A DNA stretch of 64,000 bases from Pyrrhosoma nymphula (GCA_963573305.1 OY754338.1:22690192-22754191), one strand, 5' to 3'. Numbered from the stretch's first letter, positions 20,792 through 33,474 are shown. The notes: generated from the sequence alone by a model not told the origin. Made by a program: numbers and translations.

Positions 20792-22678
20792 CTAAGAATG
20801 GCCCGTTATTAGATCCCTCTTCAATTCTTCATATCTTCTACCTCCTCTTATTTCGTCCAGAATTCCTATCCTCCTCCTTCCTCTTCCACTCTTCCCCAGT
20901 GTTCTCCCCTCTATCACTCTTTTCAACATGCCCTCTCCTCTCAAAACCTCCTCCATCCATCTCTTCTGCCTTCTCCGAACCTCTGCCACAAGCTTCCTCT
21001 CCTCTCCAACCATATCTAATACCTCCTCGTTCGTCTTTCTCGCCATCCAGCTAACCTTCTCCATCCTTCTCCAAACCCACATCTCAAACGCCTCAAGTCT
21101 ACGCACATCCTCCCTTCGCAATGACCAAGTTTCCGACCCATATAGCGCCACGCTCCATATTAAAGTTTTCACCAGCCTCTTCTTTACGTCTCTTCTCAGA
21201 CCCCCCCTCATCAATTCCCTTCTCTTCGAAAATGCTTCTTTAGCAAGTGCAATTCTGCATCTGATGTCCTTACCACTAAACCCATTCGCCTCCAAAATAC
21301 TACCCAGATACGTAAACTGCTCGACCTGCTCTATCTTCTGCCCTCCCACCCTTATATTCAGCCCCGCCTTCTTACTTCTAGAAAATCTCATTACTTTCGT
21401 TTTCTTGTGGTTGATCTTCATCCCATACTTTTCGCACTGCACCTCTAATGCATTCACTATTGACTGCAACCCCTTGGCCGACTGACTAACTAATGCTTGA
21501 TCATCTGCAAATCTCACTGATTTTATCAGCTCCCCTCCTACCTTTATTCCTACCTCCCCCTCCCCCCATGCCTCCCTTACCATTTCTTCTGAATACACGT
21601 TAAAAAGCAACGGCGATAGTGGGCACCCTTGCCGCACTCCCCGTCCTATCGTGGCCCATCCCGATTCTCCATTCGCTACCCTAACCTGCGCAGTCTGATT
21701 CTTTTTCAAATTTCGAATCAGACGCCTGTCCCTCCAATCGACCCCTAATTTCTTCAACACTCCCATTAATTTCGTCCATTCCACCCGATCAAATGCCTTC
21801 TCGAAATCTACGAAGCATGCAAAAACATCCTGCCCATACCCTAGGTTTCTTTCTACTAGCGTCCTCATCACCGCTATAGCGTCTCGCGTTCCCGTCCCTC
21901 TCCTAAACCCGAACTGGTCGTCACCCAGGTATTCATTTGCCTTCTTCTCTAGCCTTCTATTTAGAATTCTCAGAACTACTTTGAACGCGTGGGATATTAA
22001 TCTTATTGTCCTATAGTCTTCGCACGTTTTTGCCTTACTCTTCTTTGGTATAGGAATTAGTACAGTCTTCGCGAAGTCTTCCGGCCACACTCCATCCTCA
22101 TAAATCCTACGAATAAGCGCAAAAAGTTTTCCTCTTCCGTTCTTCCACATGCTCTTTAAAAACTCTGCATGTATGTCCTCTATTCCCACCGCCTTATTCC
22201 TTTTCATGTCTCGTAGAGCTCTTTCGATTTCGCAATCTAGGATACTTGGTCCGATGCCATCTCTGTCGATATCGTCTTCCCTTTCTATATCTAACCTATT
22301 GGGCCTTATTTCTTTACCATACAGCTCTTCAACATAATCCTTCCACCTCTCCTGGATCTCTCTCGGTTCTACGATCACCTTTCCCGTCTTGTCTGTTATC
22401 GTTGTAATTCCCCTTCCCTTATTACCACCCGTCAGTTCCTTTACTTTCCTATATAATGCATCTGCTCTTCCCTCTTTTTGGTATTTCTCTAACGCGTCGA
22501 TCTGTTCTCTCCACCATGCCTCTCTTGCTTCCTTTGTTTCTCTTCTAAGCCTGTTATTAAATTCTCGGTATTTTCTCTGACCTAGCTCTGAGTTTACGCT
22601 CTTCCATTTCCTTCTCTCCTCCATCTCCCTGTTCATCTCCTTCGTGATCCACGGTTTTCTAATTTTAGTTGCACTCAC
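20792..22678 (-). pseudogene. RTE LINE reverse transcriptase
   Basis: An open frame of about 628 codons. It reads KPWITKEMNREMEERRKWKS, then the RT blocks: IPIPKKSKAKTCEDYRTIRL, DDQFGFRRGTGTRDAI, FVDFEKAFDRVEW, GVRQGCPLSPLLFNVYSEEM, catalytic RFADDQALVSQ (about 21510) and FTYLGSILEANG. The C-terminal part (ALYGSETWSLR, GRGRRRIGILDEI) is typical of the RTE clade often annotated as CFDP2-like. The frame has no ATG at its start and is cut off from the endonuclease by stops at 22680-22790. Confidence 0.85.
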
Positions 22679-22794
22679 TACGCCTACTGTTGCTTTCGCC
22701 TTACGCCTACTACAATCCCATTTTTAAAACTTCCCCATTCATCTTCCACTGATCTAACTCCATGATCCTCACCCATTATCTCATCCACCTTCTC

Positions 22795-23729
22795 TCAATA
22801 TTTCTTGTTCATTGCCCCAGTTAATGCCTCCGTATTCCACTTTCGTACCCTACTTCCCATTCTTATCTTTTTCAGTTTTACCTGACATTTCATGACTAAT
22901 AAGTTGTGGTCTGTGTCTGCATCAGCTCCTGGATAAGTATGCGAGTTTTTAACACTATTCCTGTATCTGTGACGAACCATTATATAATCTATCTGGAATC
23001 TATCTGTGTCTCCTGGCTTCTTCCAAGTGTACCTACGTCGAGGATGATGGCTGAACCATCCCAGTCGTTTCTTCTTCCTAGCCCGTAATCGCCCACCTCC
23101 CTCCCATCTCTTCCTTCACCCACCACCGCGTTCCAATCCCCCATTACTACCAGGTGCTTACTTCCTGGTATCCTACCAATTATTTCCTCTAGCTGATCGT
23201 ACACCCCATCTACCTCCTCCTCTTTATGATTAGAGGTAGGCATATAAACCTGGATTATAACTAAATTCGTTGGTTCTGCTTTTAGTTCCACGACTATTAT
23301 CCTATCACTAACCTGTTCTGCATACACTACTTTTCTACCTAGTTTCCTATTCATTACGAATGCAACCCCACGCTGACTTTCATTCCCTCCACTATAAATT
23401 ACTCTATAGTCGACGCTCCAGTAATCCCCGTCATCCTTCCATCTTACTTCACCCAGACCCATGATGTCTACACCCACCCTCTCCATTTCTTGCTTTATAT
23501 TCTCTAGCTTCCCCGCCCACAGCATAGTCCTAACATTCCACGTGCCTATTCTGATAGTTTCGTTCCTCTTCTTTATCTTCTTTTCCTCTGCTGCTGCTAC
23601 TTCTGAGCAAGGATTTTGTGTGATGACGACCGCAGGGGCCTTGCTCCCACCGCTGCCGGGCACGACACCTGGCCCTCTTGGCCGAGTCACGTAGTTGCCA
23701 GGATTCACTATCAATTGAGAACTGTCCAT
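22795..23729 (-). pseudogene. RTE LINE endonuclease (APE type), frameshifted
   Basis: The first frame (23729-22989) contains IGTWNVRTMLWAGKL, GLGEVRWKD, GVAFVMNRKLG, VYMPTSN and VVMGDWNAVVGEGRDG, the APE endonuclease blocks. After a frameshift near 23040, with loss of a few dozen codons, a second frame (22980-22795) continues PGDTDRFQIDYIMVRHRY and ADADTDHNLLV, the last catalytic His block. The frames are followed by stops before the RT region. Confidence 0.8.
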
Positions 23730-23775
23730 AATTTCAAGGTTTTTGTTTTAATTGATATAGTATTCCGTGGCCTTA

Positions 23776-24906
23776 CATTCCTCGCGAAAGCTTATGGCGT
23801 TGCGCAGTAGACGATTTTGGGACTGGAAGGGTCTATTTTCTAAAAACCGGTTGCCGCGGGTGGGAGGGTAGCACCGGCGGGCTAATGTTTACGATTTTCG
23901 TTGCCAACATTGAAAATTGTCATATGCCTTCAATGAATTTGAATGTCCCCAGCTATTCGCCGCAATGGGTTAGGGAGTGGGCGCGCGTCGTCCCTTTCTA
24001 CCTGAGCGCGCACCAGGGGATCACGGCCTGGGGATCTCAGACCGATGACTCGGTAGTGGACTTATAGTTGCAACAAGTACTAACTTTTTCTAAAAAAATA
24101 TACAAAAACAGATATCACATTCGTATTAATTTCGATTTTAGTTTTTTTAATAAATTACAGAAATTATCCAATTTATTTTTGCATAAAATGTAGGAATATG
24201 TTCTCTCTGTCTATCTAGTATATGTATTCTTAAATTTCCACTCTTTTTTGTTCTCAATGTCCCATTTATTCATCGAATATACATGTGGACAGTGCCAATT
24301 TATTAAATTACCTCTTCAAGTACTTTTTATTTTCTTATTTCAGTGACTGAAATCGTAGTCTAGTGGTATCTAGAAGTTTGACTCCATTCATTACATAAGC
24401 TAACTAAAAGAAGAATATAGAATGCACTGTTATTTAGTAATTTTATGTTGAATGTCTTAAATCTGGATTACAGAATTTCACGCGGCTGAAAATTTTAGCA
24501 ACGTTACTAAAAATCAACGGAATTGCTCGAAGTTTGGTGTCTATTTATTCAGTGTTCAGCGTTTCACGACTCTATTTGTTATTTTTTTATTAATGTTGAA
24601 AAAATGTTAATGCATTCAAAGTAATTGAAATACCCAGTTATGAGTCATCGCGTAAGACCATCTATTCCACAGCCCCGGCCGCGGGACGGAGGTACGGCGG
24701 GGAAGGGTCGACTACCTGCTCCACACTCCACGACAAGTCGAATTGTCCAATACGGATCGGAATTACATTTCTACGCTGAGACACTATGTTGGCCATTCTG
24801 CCTACCACACGTTCACTTTCCCCTCCGTTCCTTTCTCTTACCCATCCCACACATTGCACCTCCTCTGTTCTGCGCATCTAAAGGCCGTAAGCTTTCGCGA
24901 GAACTG
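23776..24906. mobile_element. TA-flanked TIR element nested in the RTE leader
   Basis: Left end TA|CATTCCTCGCGAAAGCTTA, right end TAAGCTTTCGCGAGAACTG|TA. About 25 bp of inverted similarity continues to GCGCAG, and TA is duplicated. No transposase is visible. The internal sequence contains GC-rich stretches (23970-24030, 24670-24720) unlike the neighbourhood. It would be a nonautonomous Tc1/mariner-superfamily element. Confidence 0.55.
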
Positions 24907-25140
24907 TACTCAATAGTGTTTTTTACGTGACACCATCACTTCAGAGGCCACCCCACTGGGGTCAGAGGCCTTTTGCAGCCGCCTCACTGAGGTACAGACG
25001 CTGTGCGGACTACCATTCGTCTGACTCCTAACCTTCGACCAATCTGGCATGGGTAACCCTACCAGGAGCAATGCTCCCGCCAGTGCAGCTCTAGGGGTCA
25101 TCGGAGCACGCAAGCCCTTCCACCACGTCAAGGTTGTAGT

Positions 25141-26278
25141 CCAAGAGAAGAGGGCAGCGAAATACGTAAGTATTATTCAAATTGTTTAATCCGTAAGTGC
25201 TGTTTGTGAAAATTTATGACGAAGTATATTATCTCGATTTTTATATCGTAAAACACGTAAAAACACTAAATATTTATTATGTTTCTTCATATTTGTTTGT
25301 TAGGTTGTTATGCTTGCCTTCTCTAGTGATCCAACCTAGTTCAATTCCTTCATCGATGTGTCACGCTAATTAGGCAACCAAAATACAGTAATTTTCAACC
25401 TAGTTATACATTTAGCCTTCATTTATGGAGAATTAAAGCAGATTAAATATGGTGATTTCATTTTTGATTAATGAATTTTTTCTTTTCGAACGCTTCATGA
25501 GGAACCTAACTCGTTTGTAAATTGAGAATTACCTGTAAAAACTAAATACCACAAATTAGTTGTACTGTGTATGTGTAAATGCAAATATTAACAAACAGTT
25601 GTATTACCAACAAAACTTGTTCATATTCTAAACTCGCAATGAAAATATAAAAAATTTGCTGTTGAAGTTATGTATTTCCAAGACAGTGGTGAAGCATGGG
25701 TTAAGAGCTAGGGAAGCAACAACCTGTAAAATACGCAACCTTCCAGAATTGTTTTCCATATTATCTCTTGGCATATGTAACTCTATTAACAGAAACTGCT
25801 GTTCTTACATGTTGCTCGACTATAATTAACAGTAATAATGACAGTATATACATCAAATGAGAATGAACTAAAATATTTAAAGTTGAATTGAAAGTTTATT
25901 TAGGTACCTAAGGAAACATTTTATGTCATTTTTTTTATTTAGATCAATTATTCCATTTTTTCTTAGGAAGATTTTTACCTATCAGTTCATCAAAGAACAA
26001 CGATTCCCGACCTAGCTCCATGGTGATCATTATTCGAGCAAGTTTGAACTTAACCAAGAGAACTTCCAGGGAATCGGCTGCTGCTAAGTATCGTTGTACG
26101 TGAACATAACTGTCTTCATGAATTTATGAATCATTAAATAATACACACAGCTCAATTCTTACACTTGAATAATCAACGGGTTTTCCATAGTTATGGTTTA
26201 AACTAAAAACTCTCTTCCAGAAATTGGTTTTGCTAAGTTTTAACTGATTTGAGCCTAAAATTTCAACAAGCTTCATTG
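25141..26278. other. unassigned AT-rich intronic sequence
   Basis: No gene, TIR, LTR or tail recognised on either strand. Confidence 0.5.
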
Positions 26279-28966
26279 TTAACCCATTAATGCCCATTGG
26301 CAACTTCAGTTGCCAAATATTTTCCACGTTTTTAAAAATTCCATTCTCCCCCAATATGCGTCGTACACTCCTAATTCTTTCCTTTTTATGCTCTCTACCC
26401 TTTCCTTTGTCGAGCACATTCGGGGTTTTACCCTGCCATAAAATCTAACAGTACCTATGGGGGAGAGTCTGTGAAGGGTACACAGGTGGTCATATTTGAG
26501 CTTGACATTGAAGTGTTCATTCGTGCTTCTCGTGATACATTCTGCATATTTCTGAACGCTGTTATGGTGCGCGCATACGTAACATATGTGTATTGCCACT
26601 TGGAAAAAATTTCACCTTTCGTGTATTGCACTTGTGATTTATACCCTGCGGAACTTTGCTGGCAACTGAAGTTGCCACTGGGCATTCGCCGTGTCTCTTG
26701 GCGACTAGCGTAATTTTCGCCGGTGACATTTATTCTGTCGCCATTAATTGAAATGCAAGTACCGCAACGTCTTATGATGACTTTTATTGGGATAATAACT
26801 TAGTCAGGTCGGTTTTAATTTTTTCTAATTAACGCACTAGGTCTTCTCAGACGTATTCAGTGAACGAGCTCATTGAATTGCTGGAAAACTCTGACAAAGA
26901 TTTGAGGCACAAGGCAATTTTATTTACACCACCTTTGGAAGGGCCAGATGTCATCACCGATGAATATTCCGATGTGTCAGATAGTGAGGTGACAGGCGAC
27001 CCAATGCACCTTCCACGGGTGATTTATCCTAATGAGCCTGTCACGGAGAATTCTTACAGCCTAGAAGAAAAGAACGATGGCTTATCTACTTCATTCGATG
27101 CGCCCATATGTCCGAAAAGACCTAGGAAAATCGTGTCTTTGAAGAGAGTCCTCTGAAGCATAACCCAAAGAAGATACGTATTCATTTCCCTTCTCTTCTC
27201 CCAGTGCTGGGGCCCACTGCAGAAGACTTTTTCCGTTAGTCCGTGAATAATTGCTTTTGATTCCTTTTCCATTGTTCTTCTGCCCTGATATTTTTTATCT
27301 GTTGCTACAACTATCTTGTATTTATGCAGGGTCGAAGGGTTTGCACAATTATGATATCAGTCGAGAGGAGATGTACTGTGCTGTGGGTATTTTGCTTTTG
27401 TAGGGTTATTATACGTCACCCAATAAAAGACTATATTGGAGTAAAGAGAGTGATTTTGGAGTAGAAATCGTTAAAAACGACATGGCCAGGAATAGATTTG
27501 AAATGATTCTACACTTCGTAGAAACTAGAAAGTACCTACACTTAGCTGACAATGCAATGATAGATGGATCCAACCGGCTGCTCAAAATTTGGCCATATTT
27601 TGAAATTTTAAACAAAAGATTCAAAGCAATACTTCCAGGAGACAGATGCTCTGTTGGTGAGACAATGATACCTTATTACGGCAGGCACGGATCCAAACAG
27701 TTCATCCGTGGGAAGCCTATAAGGTTTGGATTCAAATTATGGACTACAGCTGATCTCTCTGGATATGTTTTTCATGCAGAGACTTATGCTGGATCTCACA
27801 TACTCCTTCCTAAAATGAACCTATGTGGATGCGGATGTTGTCCTGGGGTTGCCCTGGGTTTGGTTTACGTCAGGTAATGAAGGTTTATTTTGAAAATATT
27901 TTTATTTCTGAAATGCTGCATACATGCTTACAAGAAAAGGGCGTAGGAGGAACAGGAACTCTTCGAGAAAACAGGGTGAAAAGTATCTATCAACTGACCA
28001 AAAAAATCTTTTCAACAAGAGGAAGAGGGGTGACTTTGAATATGTGTCAAATAGCTCATTGCTCATAGCAAGATGGAATGACAATGCTGTGGTCACTGCA
28101 ATGACTAACTGCACTTCTAAAATCGGTACAAAGCAGTTGAAGAGATATATATTTTTCCATTGAAAAAGGAGAATATCTCTTCCAATGCCAACCATTATCA
28201 GAGAATATAATGAGAATATGGGTGGCGTGGACTTGCATGATCAATTTTTTGCCAAGTACCACACAAATGTAAGGACCAAAAAGAGGTGGTGGGCATTTTT
28301 TGCTTGGGGACTGGATGTATCGTGCACTCAGGGATGACCGTTGTACCGAAAATTGGGGCACAATATACCTCTACTACAGTTTTGGAGGGAAATAGTGACA
28401 TATATTGGGGTATCATAGTGCCAAGGAAATACAGCCTCATTCACATGATCCCATGGAAGACCTTCGCAGGACAAACAGATTACATAATTATTCCTGGAGA
28501 AACGAAGTATAGGAGATGTAAGGTGTGTGGACACCGAACAATATACCTATGCAAAAAGTGCCAGAAGGCCCTTCATCCAGAGTGTTTCGAGGCATTTCAT
28601 TGTTGACATTGGTCAATAATTTTTTTTAAATGTAAAACTACATGTGATTTGAAGCAAAATATAAAATACTGTAAATGTAAGTCAATACCATACTATTTTC
28701 ATTTATAATCCATTACTCATCCTGTTTTAAAAGCTTTCGATACATAATGTTTAATAATTCATGTATTATAGCATCATTTATCATGGTAAACGAAAAGACA
28801 CGGCCACTGCCCATTGGCAACTTCAGTTGCCAGCAAAAAAAACATTGTTCCACTTGCATAATATTTTTTAAATTATTTTTCCCAATATAAGGTACCATTG
28901 GAGAGAAACATACTAAAATTTGATGAAAATTGTAAAAAAAAAATTCTCTGGGCATTAATGGGTTAA
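26279..28966 (+). mobile_element. piggyBac element with complete ends
   Basis: Flanked by TTAA on both sides (26279-26282 and 28963-28966). The terminal inverted repeats are CCCATTAATGCCCA and TGGGCATTAATGGG-like. The palindrome GGCAACTTCAGTTGCC occurs just inside the left end (about 26299) and in the right subterminal region (about 28814). A close variant, GGCAACTGAAGTTGCC, occurs at about 26661. These are candidate transposase-binding sites. Element length is 2680 bp. The ends look intact enough to be cross-mobilised even though the transposase is dead. Confidence 0.88.
26860..28606 (+). pseudogene. piggyBac transposase, frameshifted and catalytically altered
   Basis: Order of blocks: an acidic N-terminus (NELIELLENSD, DEYSDVSDSE); RNRFEMILHFV; GETMIPYYGRHGSKQF with GKPIRFGFKLW; VYFENIFISE; KRKRGDFEYVS; REYNENMGGVDLHDQF with KKRWW; and a C-terminal Cys-rich finger (CKVCGHRTIYLCKKCQKALH). 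Relative to the family, the first catalytic Asp (DE-x-M/L-x-P) is replaced by Gly, and the second (FDN) by Glu. The third (GGVDLHD) remains. At least four frameshifts or stops separate the pieces. Confidence 0.85.
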
Positions 28967-29935
28967 GTAATGATGGATGGATCCATAAATGGATGCACAA
29001 TGTACGCCTTTATACGTAACTTTCAAATTAACTGTGTTATTCCTTATTATTTTCTTGTCTTTCCCTGAAATCTTAATGTCTCATTCCTTCAGCCAGAGGA
29101 GAATCATTACGGTCACAAGAAATTAAATTGAACTTTCTTCAGGCATTATCAAAATTTTCTCAGGATAAGCCAAGAGGATAGACCACAAATTGTTCTACCG
29201 TGATACTCGATATTCACGTCAAAAACCTGTTTGGTGCAAAAAATGAGTGCAGAAATATGGATGACATTTAAACCTGAGGCCAAGCCTAACATAAGAGCAA
29301 CAGTTTTGGAACCCAATGAATTATCAGATGTTTCTGCGGATGAATATAAATTGTGATTTTGATTCCTGCATTCCTAAATAGTCTTAATCAAACATGTCAG
29401 TCAATCTAGTTTTAGCTAACTTATCTGGAATAAACTTTGTAAAACAACTTATAAAAAATATAAAATTTAATAATGACTGGGTTTCATCGAATAGTCAACA
29501 TCATCAGGTCTGATGGTAATATACAGACATTTACGTTTGTAACGAAAGGACGAGTAAAACGACTGCATCATTTTGCTGGAAGTGGTGGAATTTTTAATTT
29601 TATAAGCAAAGAAACATTTTATTTTTGAAAAGTTCCTGAATCTCATAGTGATTCAAATTTTTAATTTTGTAATCAGATTTGATTTTATTTGTTGCATTAA
29701 TATTAATCCCTCATCAAAATATTACTGTGATTCAAGATAGAAAATACTATTAATATGTTTGTTACATATTTATGAAAAGGAGTAGAAATACTCTGTCATT
29801 TCGTATGAAATATGCCTTCTTACTTTATCATGTACCTGACTAAGTTATGAAGAAATATATTTTATTTTTGAAGAGTTCCTAAATCTCTGTATTGCTCTGG
29901 TGTTAATTTTGTCATCGGGTCTGAATATTTGTTGT
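28967..29935. other. unassigned intronic sequence with one hammerhead-like motif
   Basis: AT-rich and without genes. The direct repeats 'AAATATTTTATTTTTGAA(A/G)AGTTCCT(G/A)AATCTC' at about 29600 and 29855 suggest an old duplication. The hammerhead-like motif is listed separately. Confidence 0.4.
29475..29507 (-). ncRNA. hammerhead-like core (single copy)
   Basis: Minus strand: CTGATGA, spacer T, stem II GTTGA/TCGAT (two wobble pairs) with loop CTAT, GAA, then AC-CCA-GT and C, giving a GUC triplet with a 2-bp hairpin stem III. No inverted partner with the same core is nearby, although CATCAGACCTGATG marks a short palindrome at its upstream edge. Confidence 0.35.
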
Positions 29936-29939
29936 ATTA

Positions 29940-30345
29940 ATACTCATCATCATCATCATCCTCAGTCAACGATACTAAGATTGGCTTGACACAGCTCTCC
30001 ACACAATTTTCATATCTGCAAGTCTCATCATGTGTATGTAATTATTTTCTTTTACGTCCTTCGACACCTGGTCTATGTATCTCAAACGAGACCTTCCTTT
30101 GCCCTTCTTCCTGTCCACTAGTCCTTCGAAGATTATCTTCATCAGACCATCATGCCTCATGATGTAGCCGATTAGGTTGACCCTTCTTCTTCTCAAGGTT
30201 TTCAGCAGACTTCTCTTTTCTCCCACTCTTCTTAGGACTTCCTCATTACTCACTCGGTCAATCCATTTGATCTTCATCCTTCTTCTGTAGCACCACATTT
30301 CGAATGGTTCCACCCTAGACTTAATCCCTTGTTTAAATTTCATTC
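29940..30345 (-). pseudogene. RTE LINE 3' fragment
   Basis: A minus-strand frame of about 122 codons: EPFEMWCYRRRMKIKWIDRV, SNEEVLRRVGEKR, RRRVNLIGYIMRHDGL and GKGRSRLRYIDQ. It is the C-terminal region of an RTE LINE related to, but clearly distinct from, the 20.7-23.7 kb copy. It ends in a (GAT)n/(ATG)n tail at 29940-29962. Severely 5'-truncated. Confidence 0.8.
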
Positions 30346-33260
30346 TGATTTAAGATTGAAAATTCTATTAATATATATTTTAATAATTTAAATGAAGAGT
30401 GGAAAGACTGCATCATTGGGTATGATGTTATAAACCCTACGAACTTATATGTGTACATAATGAAGAAACATTTTATTTTATTAAAAGTTTCTAAATCTTT
30501 GTATGATTAAAAATGGTAATATTTGTCATTGAAGGTGACTGTGATCATTATATTTATATTAAAAGCCAATTAATACTTCATAGTTATTCAAGATAGAAAA
30601 TTCAATTTAATTGAGTATTTTAAAGAGATTGTTGAAGGCAAATTTAATCTAAATAATGTTAACTTAACCTAGTATAATTCATTCCTTGTTTAATTCCCAA
30701 AAAAATGGCTTTTTGGGTTTTATTGGGTTTTTTTAAAAAAACCGGGGTGGGTTTTTTCAGGTCGGGCAAAATAGTGACAACCCTGAACACAAGGCTTGAT
30801 TCAGCTTATCCAGGAATGGTATAATATCCTTTTTAGGGTATCTGGAAATTGCCTATCAGGCAGTCCTGCCATACAGCTACCCATCTCAATCACACAGGCG
30901 GAAACAATAAAGTTGTCAGATTTCGGGTTGATCCCTAAGTCGGGTCTGAACAATTAACGCATCTAAACTGATTTTCCCAGAAGACCCATCGAGAATAAAA
31001 GTTCTTCGTTCCATATTCCTGGGCGTGATGAAATTCACCGGAGAGGGACTCATTCAGCGAGAAAGACAAGGGAGTAACCCGAGAGGATCACTCCTTCACC
31101 TTATCTGTGATTATCTACCCTCATCCAGCTTTGCTTTTACCTTCTTTCGGGGGCCTCCACAGCCAACACTGAGTTGATATGGCCGATGCTCGAACGAAGC
31201 GATGCCGTTTTTTCAATCGATTCAAATTGTAACCTTAACCCGGTGGTAGTGGTGATGTAGATTTCACACTTCCTTGTGATTTTTCCACAATCTGAAATTA
31301 TGTTGCACAGCACCCGAGAGAGCTTAGAAACGCATTGTCACATCAATAGGACAAGTAATGCACCTAGAGCATCGGTGCATGCGAAGAGAGAATTGGAACT
31401 CTGACCTAAAATTAGGTAATTTTCTTTTCAAGGTGATACATTGGCACAAAGTAATTTCTATTTTAATAACTTCGTCACTTGTAGCAGAAGGTGCCTGTAA
31501 ATTATGCAACCTTGACAACATAAACGAAAAATCGTACTCGTAATGGCGATGCAAGAGAAATAACCACTCGCTACAACCGTCCAACTTCATATGTTATTTT
31601 CATGAGATCAACCATTGGTAAAAAATCACTCGCTACAGCCAGATTCTCGCTATATACCACACTCGTAATGACGGACTTCTACTGTACATTGATACATACA
31701 AGATGAAGCTGTGATATGTTTCATCTTGAACATTATCAATGTCTGCCCCATAGTCCCCAAGAAAGAGTGCTTGCCACTTAAGTTGCAGCGGGCACATCTT
31801 GCGCCAATGCTCGTATCTATAGATTCCACTGCCGTGTGATGCATATTCTCTTCCAGCAATCTATTGTCAAACTATTCAGCACATAAGTACACATACAATA
31901 AAGTTTTTTAAAACCTACTTCTAATGGGAAATTTTAACTGCTTTTAACAATTTCATTGGTTTCCTCAAATTATTTCAAGTAAGCCATCAATTCCTCCCTT
32001 TTTTTGCCAAATTACTGACGACTTTTGTCTGAATTCCGACCTTCAATCCCTGTTTATGCCCAGCCACTCTACAACTTGGCTGGGTTTTATGAAAATAATG
32101 CCATTAAAAAATATTGAATCCTTTGGCAAATTTTTTTAGCTTACAAAAATTATCACTATCATACCCTTACAATAGAAGTTGTCCATATGCTTTAGGAGCA
32201 CAAGCAATCTTTAGGGTTACTCATTCAAATTATTGGTGGTACTTGGTTCCAAAGCTCCTACCAGTAGTTTTATTTTTCTTATAAGGGTATTGGCATTGAA
32301 AAACCCTTGAGGTGCATCTGGAGGGACAAAATACCACAAATCAATTCTAGATTTGCTCAGTGCCAAGCAACTTATTACATTGGTCTTGCTGTACTCAAGA
32401 AGGGTTTTTTGCAAGTCTCATCCAGGAGTGAAATGTTATTTGATGCCATCATGAGTGTGAGCATCTAGAAACATTTTCCAGCTCTATTAAGCATCCACTT
32501 AGTGTTGATTTGTGCACTGGGAGCGCTTAATGATATACCCCGAAGAGATACTAGAGTTACTTACAACGATTTTTCTAATTTCAAGTGCTACAGTTCATCA
32601 GTGCTACAGTTCTTCAGCAGACAGCCAGTGTGGCATAACCAGGGTAGAAAATTTCTTTTTTATTAGAGGCCAAGTATATTTCAAAGGTTATCCAAATTGT
32701 TCATTGAAGAAAAACATAAAATGATTTCATGGACTTCATGGAAGGTAAGAGCAGCATATCCACTTTCAGCTGCTGTTCTGTAAAACAGGTGGCATTCAGA
32801 ATACCCGTGTCTGCTACTGCCACTTTGCAGCAGAATGCTCGAATTTAATGAGGTGCCATTGGTCCAGCACCCATTTCATAGCAATTACTTTTCCACTAAC
32901 AAAATGTATACATAATTGAAACGCCAAAAAAATGTTCAGTTCTCCTATAACAGGCAACCTATCAGATACTCATTTCCTTGCTAATGATAGAAGAAAGTAT
33001 TTACCTTCCCATTAAATGTATGTTACGGAAAATGTATGGAAAAAATGGAAATTATGAATGAAAGCTGTCACGGAATGTGGTGTTACTCCACTAACAAAGA
33101 AACAAGATGCCTTAACTCCTTATACATAGGACTTCCTTAGCCATATAGAATGTTGGTGAGATGCTATCAATATATTGTCTTAGATTGATATTGACAGATG
33201 ATAAAATTATATCTTTCTTTCTTGTTCAACTGAATTCCCACAGAGTCTTCTGATAACTTG
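30346..33260. other. unassigned intronic sequence
   Basis: Contains dispersed-repeat copy 2 (31045-31405). Otherwise no gene or element was recognised. Minus-strand frames at 31859-31650 and 32414-32217 were examined; they have no recognisable family and no fitting splice sites for Nup133. Confidence 0.4.
31045..31405 (+). repeat. dispersed repeat, copy 2
   Basis: See copy 1 at 11925-12303. The same phrases occur in the same order with scattered substitutions and one sizeable deletion (around 31140-31160). Confidence 0.65.
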
Positions 33261-33261
33261 A

Positions 33262-33306
33262 AAATAACCACTGGTACAATTTCCACACTTTTTATTTTAT
33301 GCCACA
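33262..33306. repeat. outer part of a PLE-type palindrome, displaced by the Gypsy
   Basis: GGTACAATTTCCACACTTTTTATTT is the reverse complement of AATAAAAAGTGAGGAAATTGTACC at about 38125-38148. It therefore belongs to the left arm of the palindrome whose inner part lies at 38037-38088 beyond the Gypsy. Confidence 0.75.
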
Positions 33307-33474
33307 TGTAGGATCTTGGGCTGTCTCATTTGTTGGTCGTCAATAGCGACAAGGTTTTGTTTTGCTAAAAAGGTAACTATGAACGGTTGTTGAATACAGA
33401 CGAGAATAAAGATAAGATCTCATGATTTAATTCTGGAGATAAATCAGTTTATACCATTTGATTTCAATACGACA
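33307..33474 (+). repeat. Gypsy 5' LTR
   Basis: 168 bp, TGTAGGATCTT...CAATACGACA. It contains AATAAAG (about 33409) as a candidate poly(A) signal. Confidence 0.9.

Larger units (their letters stand above)
20695..25140 (-). mobile_element. RTE-type LINE with a nested TIR element in its leader
   Basis: The LINE runs from a 5' leader (25140-24910, with GGTAGGGTTACCCATGCCAG, typical of RTE leaders) through endonuclease and RT to a 3' end near 20700. The 3' tail consists of short GAATGAT-like repeats, as is usual for RTE. The leader is split by a 1.13-kb TA-flanked insertion (23776-24906). Assignment of the leader segment is from memory of RTE 5' regions and is less certain than the coding part. 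Confidence 0.7.

Noticed and set aside
20725..21485. Plus-strand open frames over the RTE LINE
   Set aside because: Antisense of the RTE reverse transcriptase; low-complexity Ser/Leu/Pro composition.
31650..32414. Minus-strand frames as missing Nup133 exons
   Set aside because: They have no Nup133 motifs and no phase-compatible splice sites. Exon 5 joins exon 6 in phase without them.
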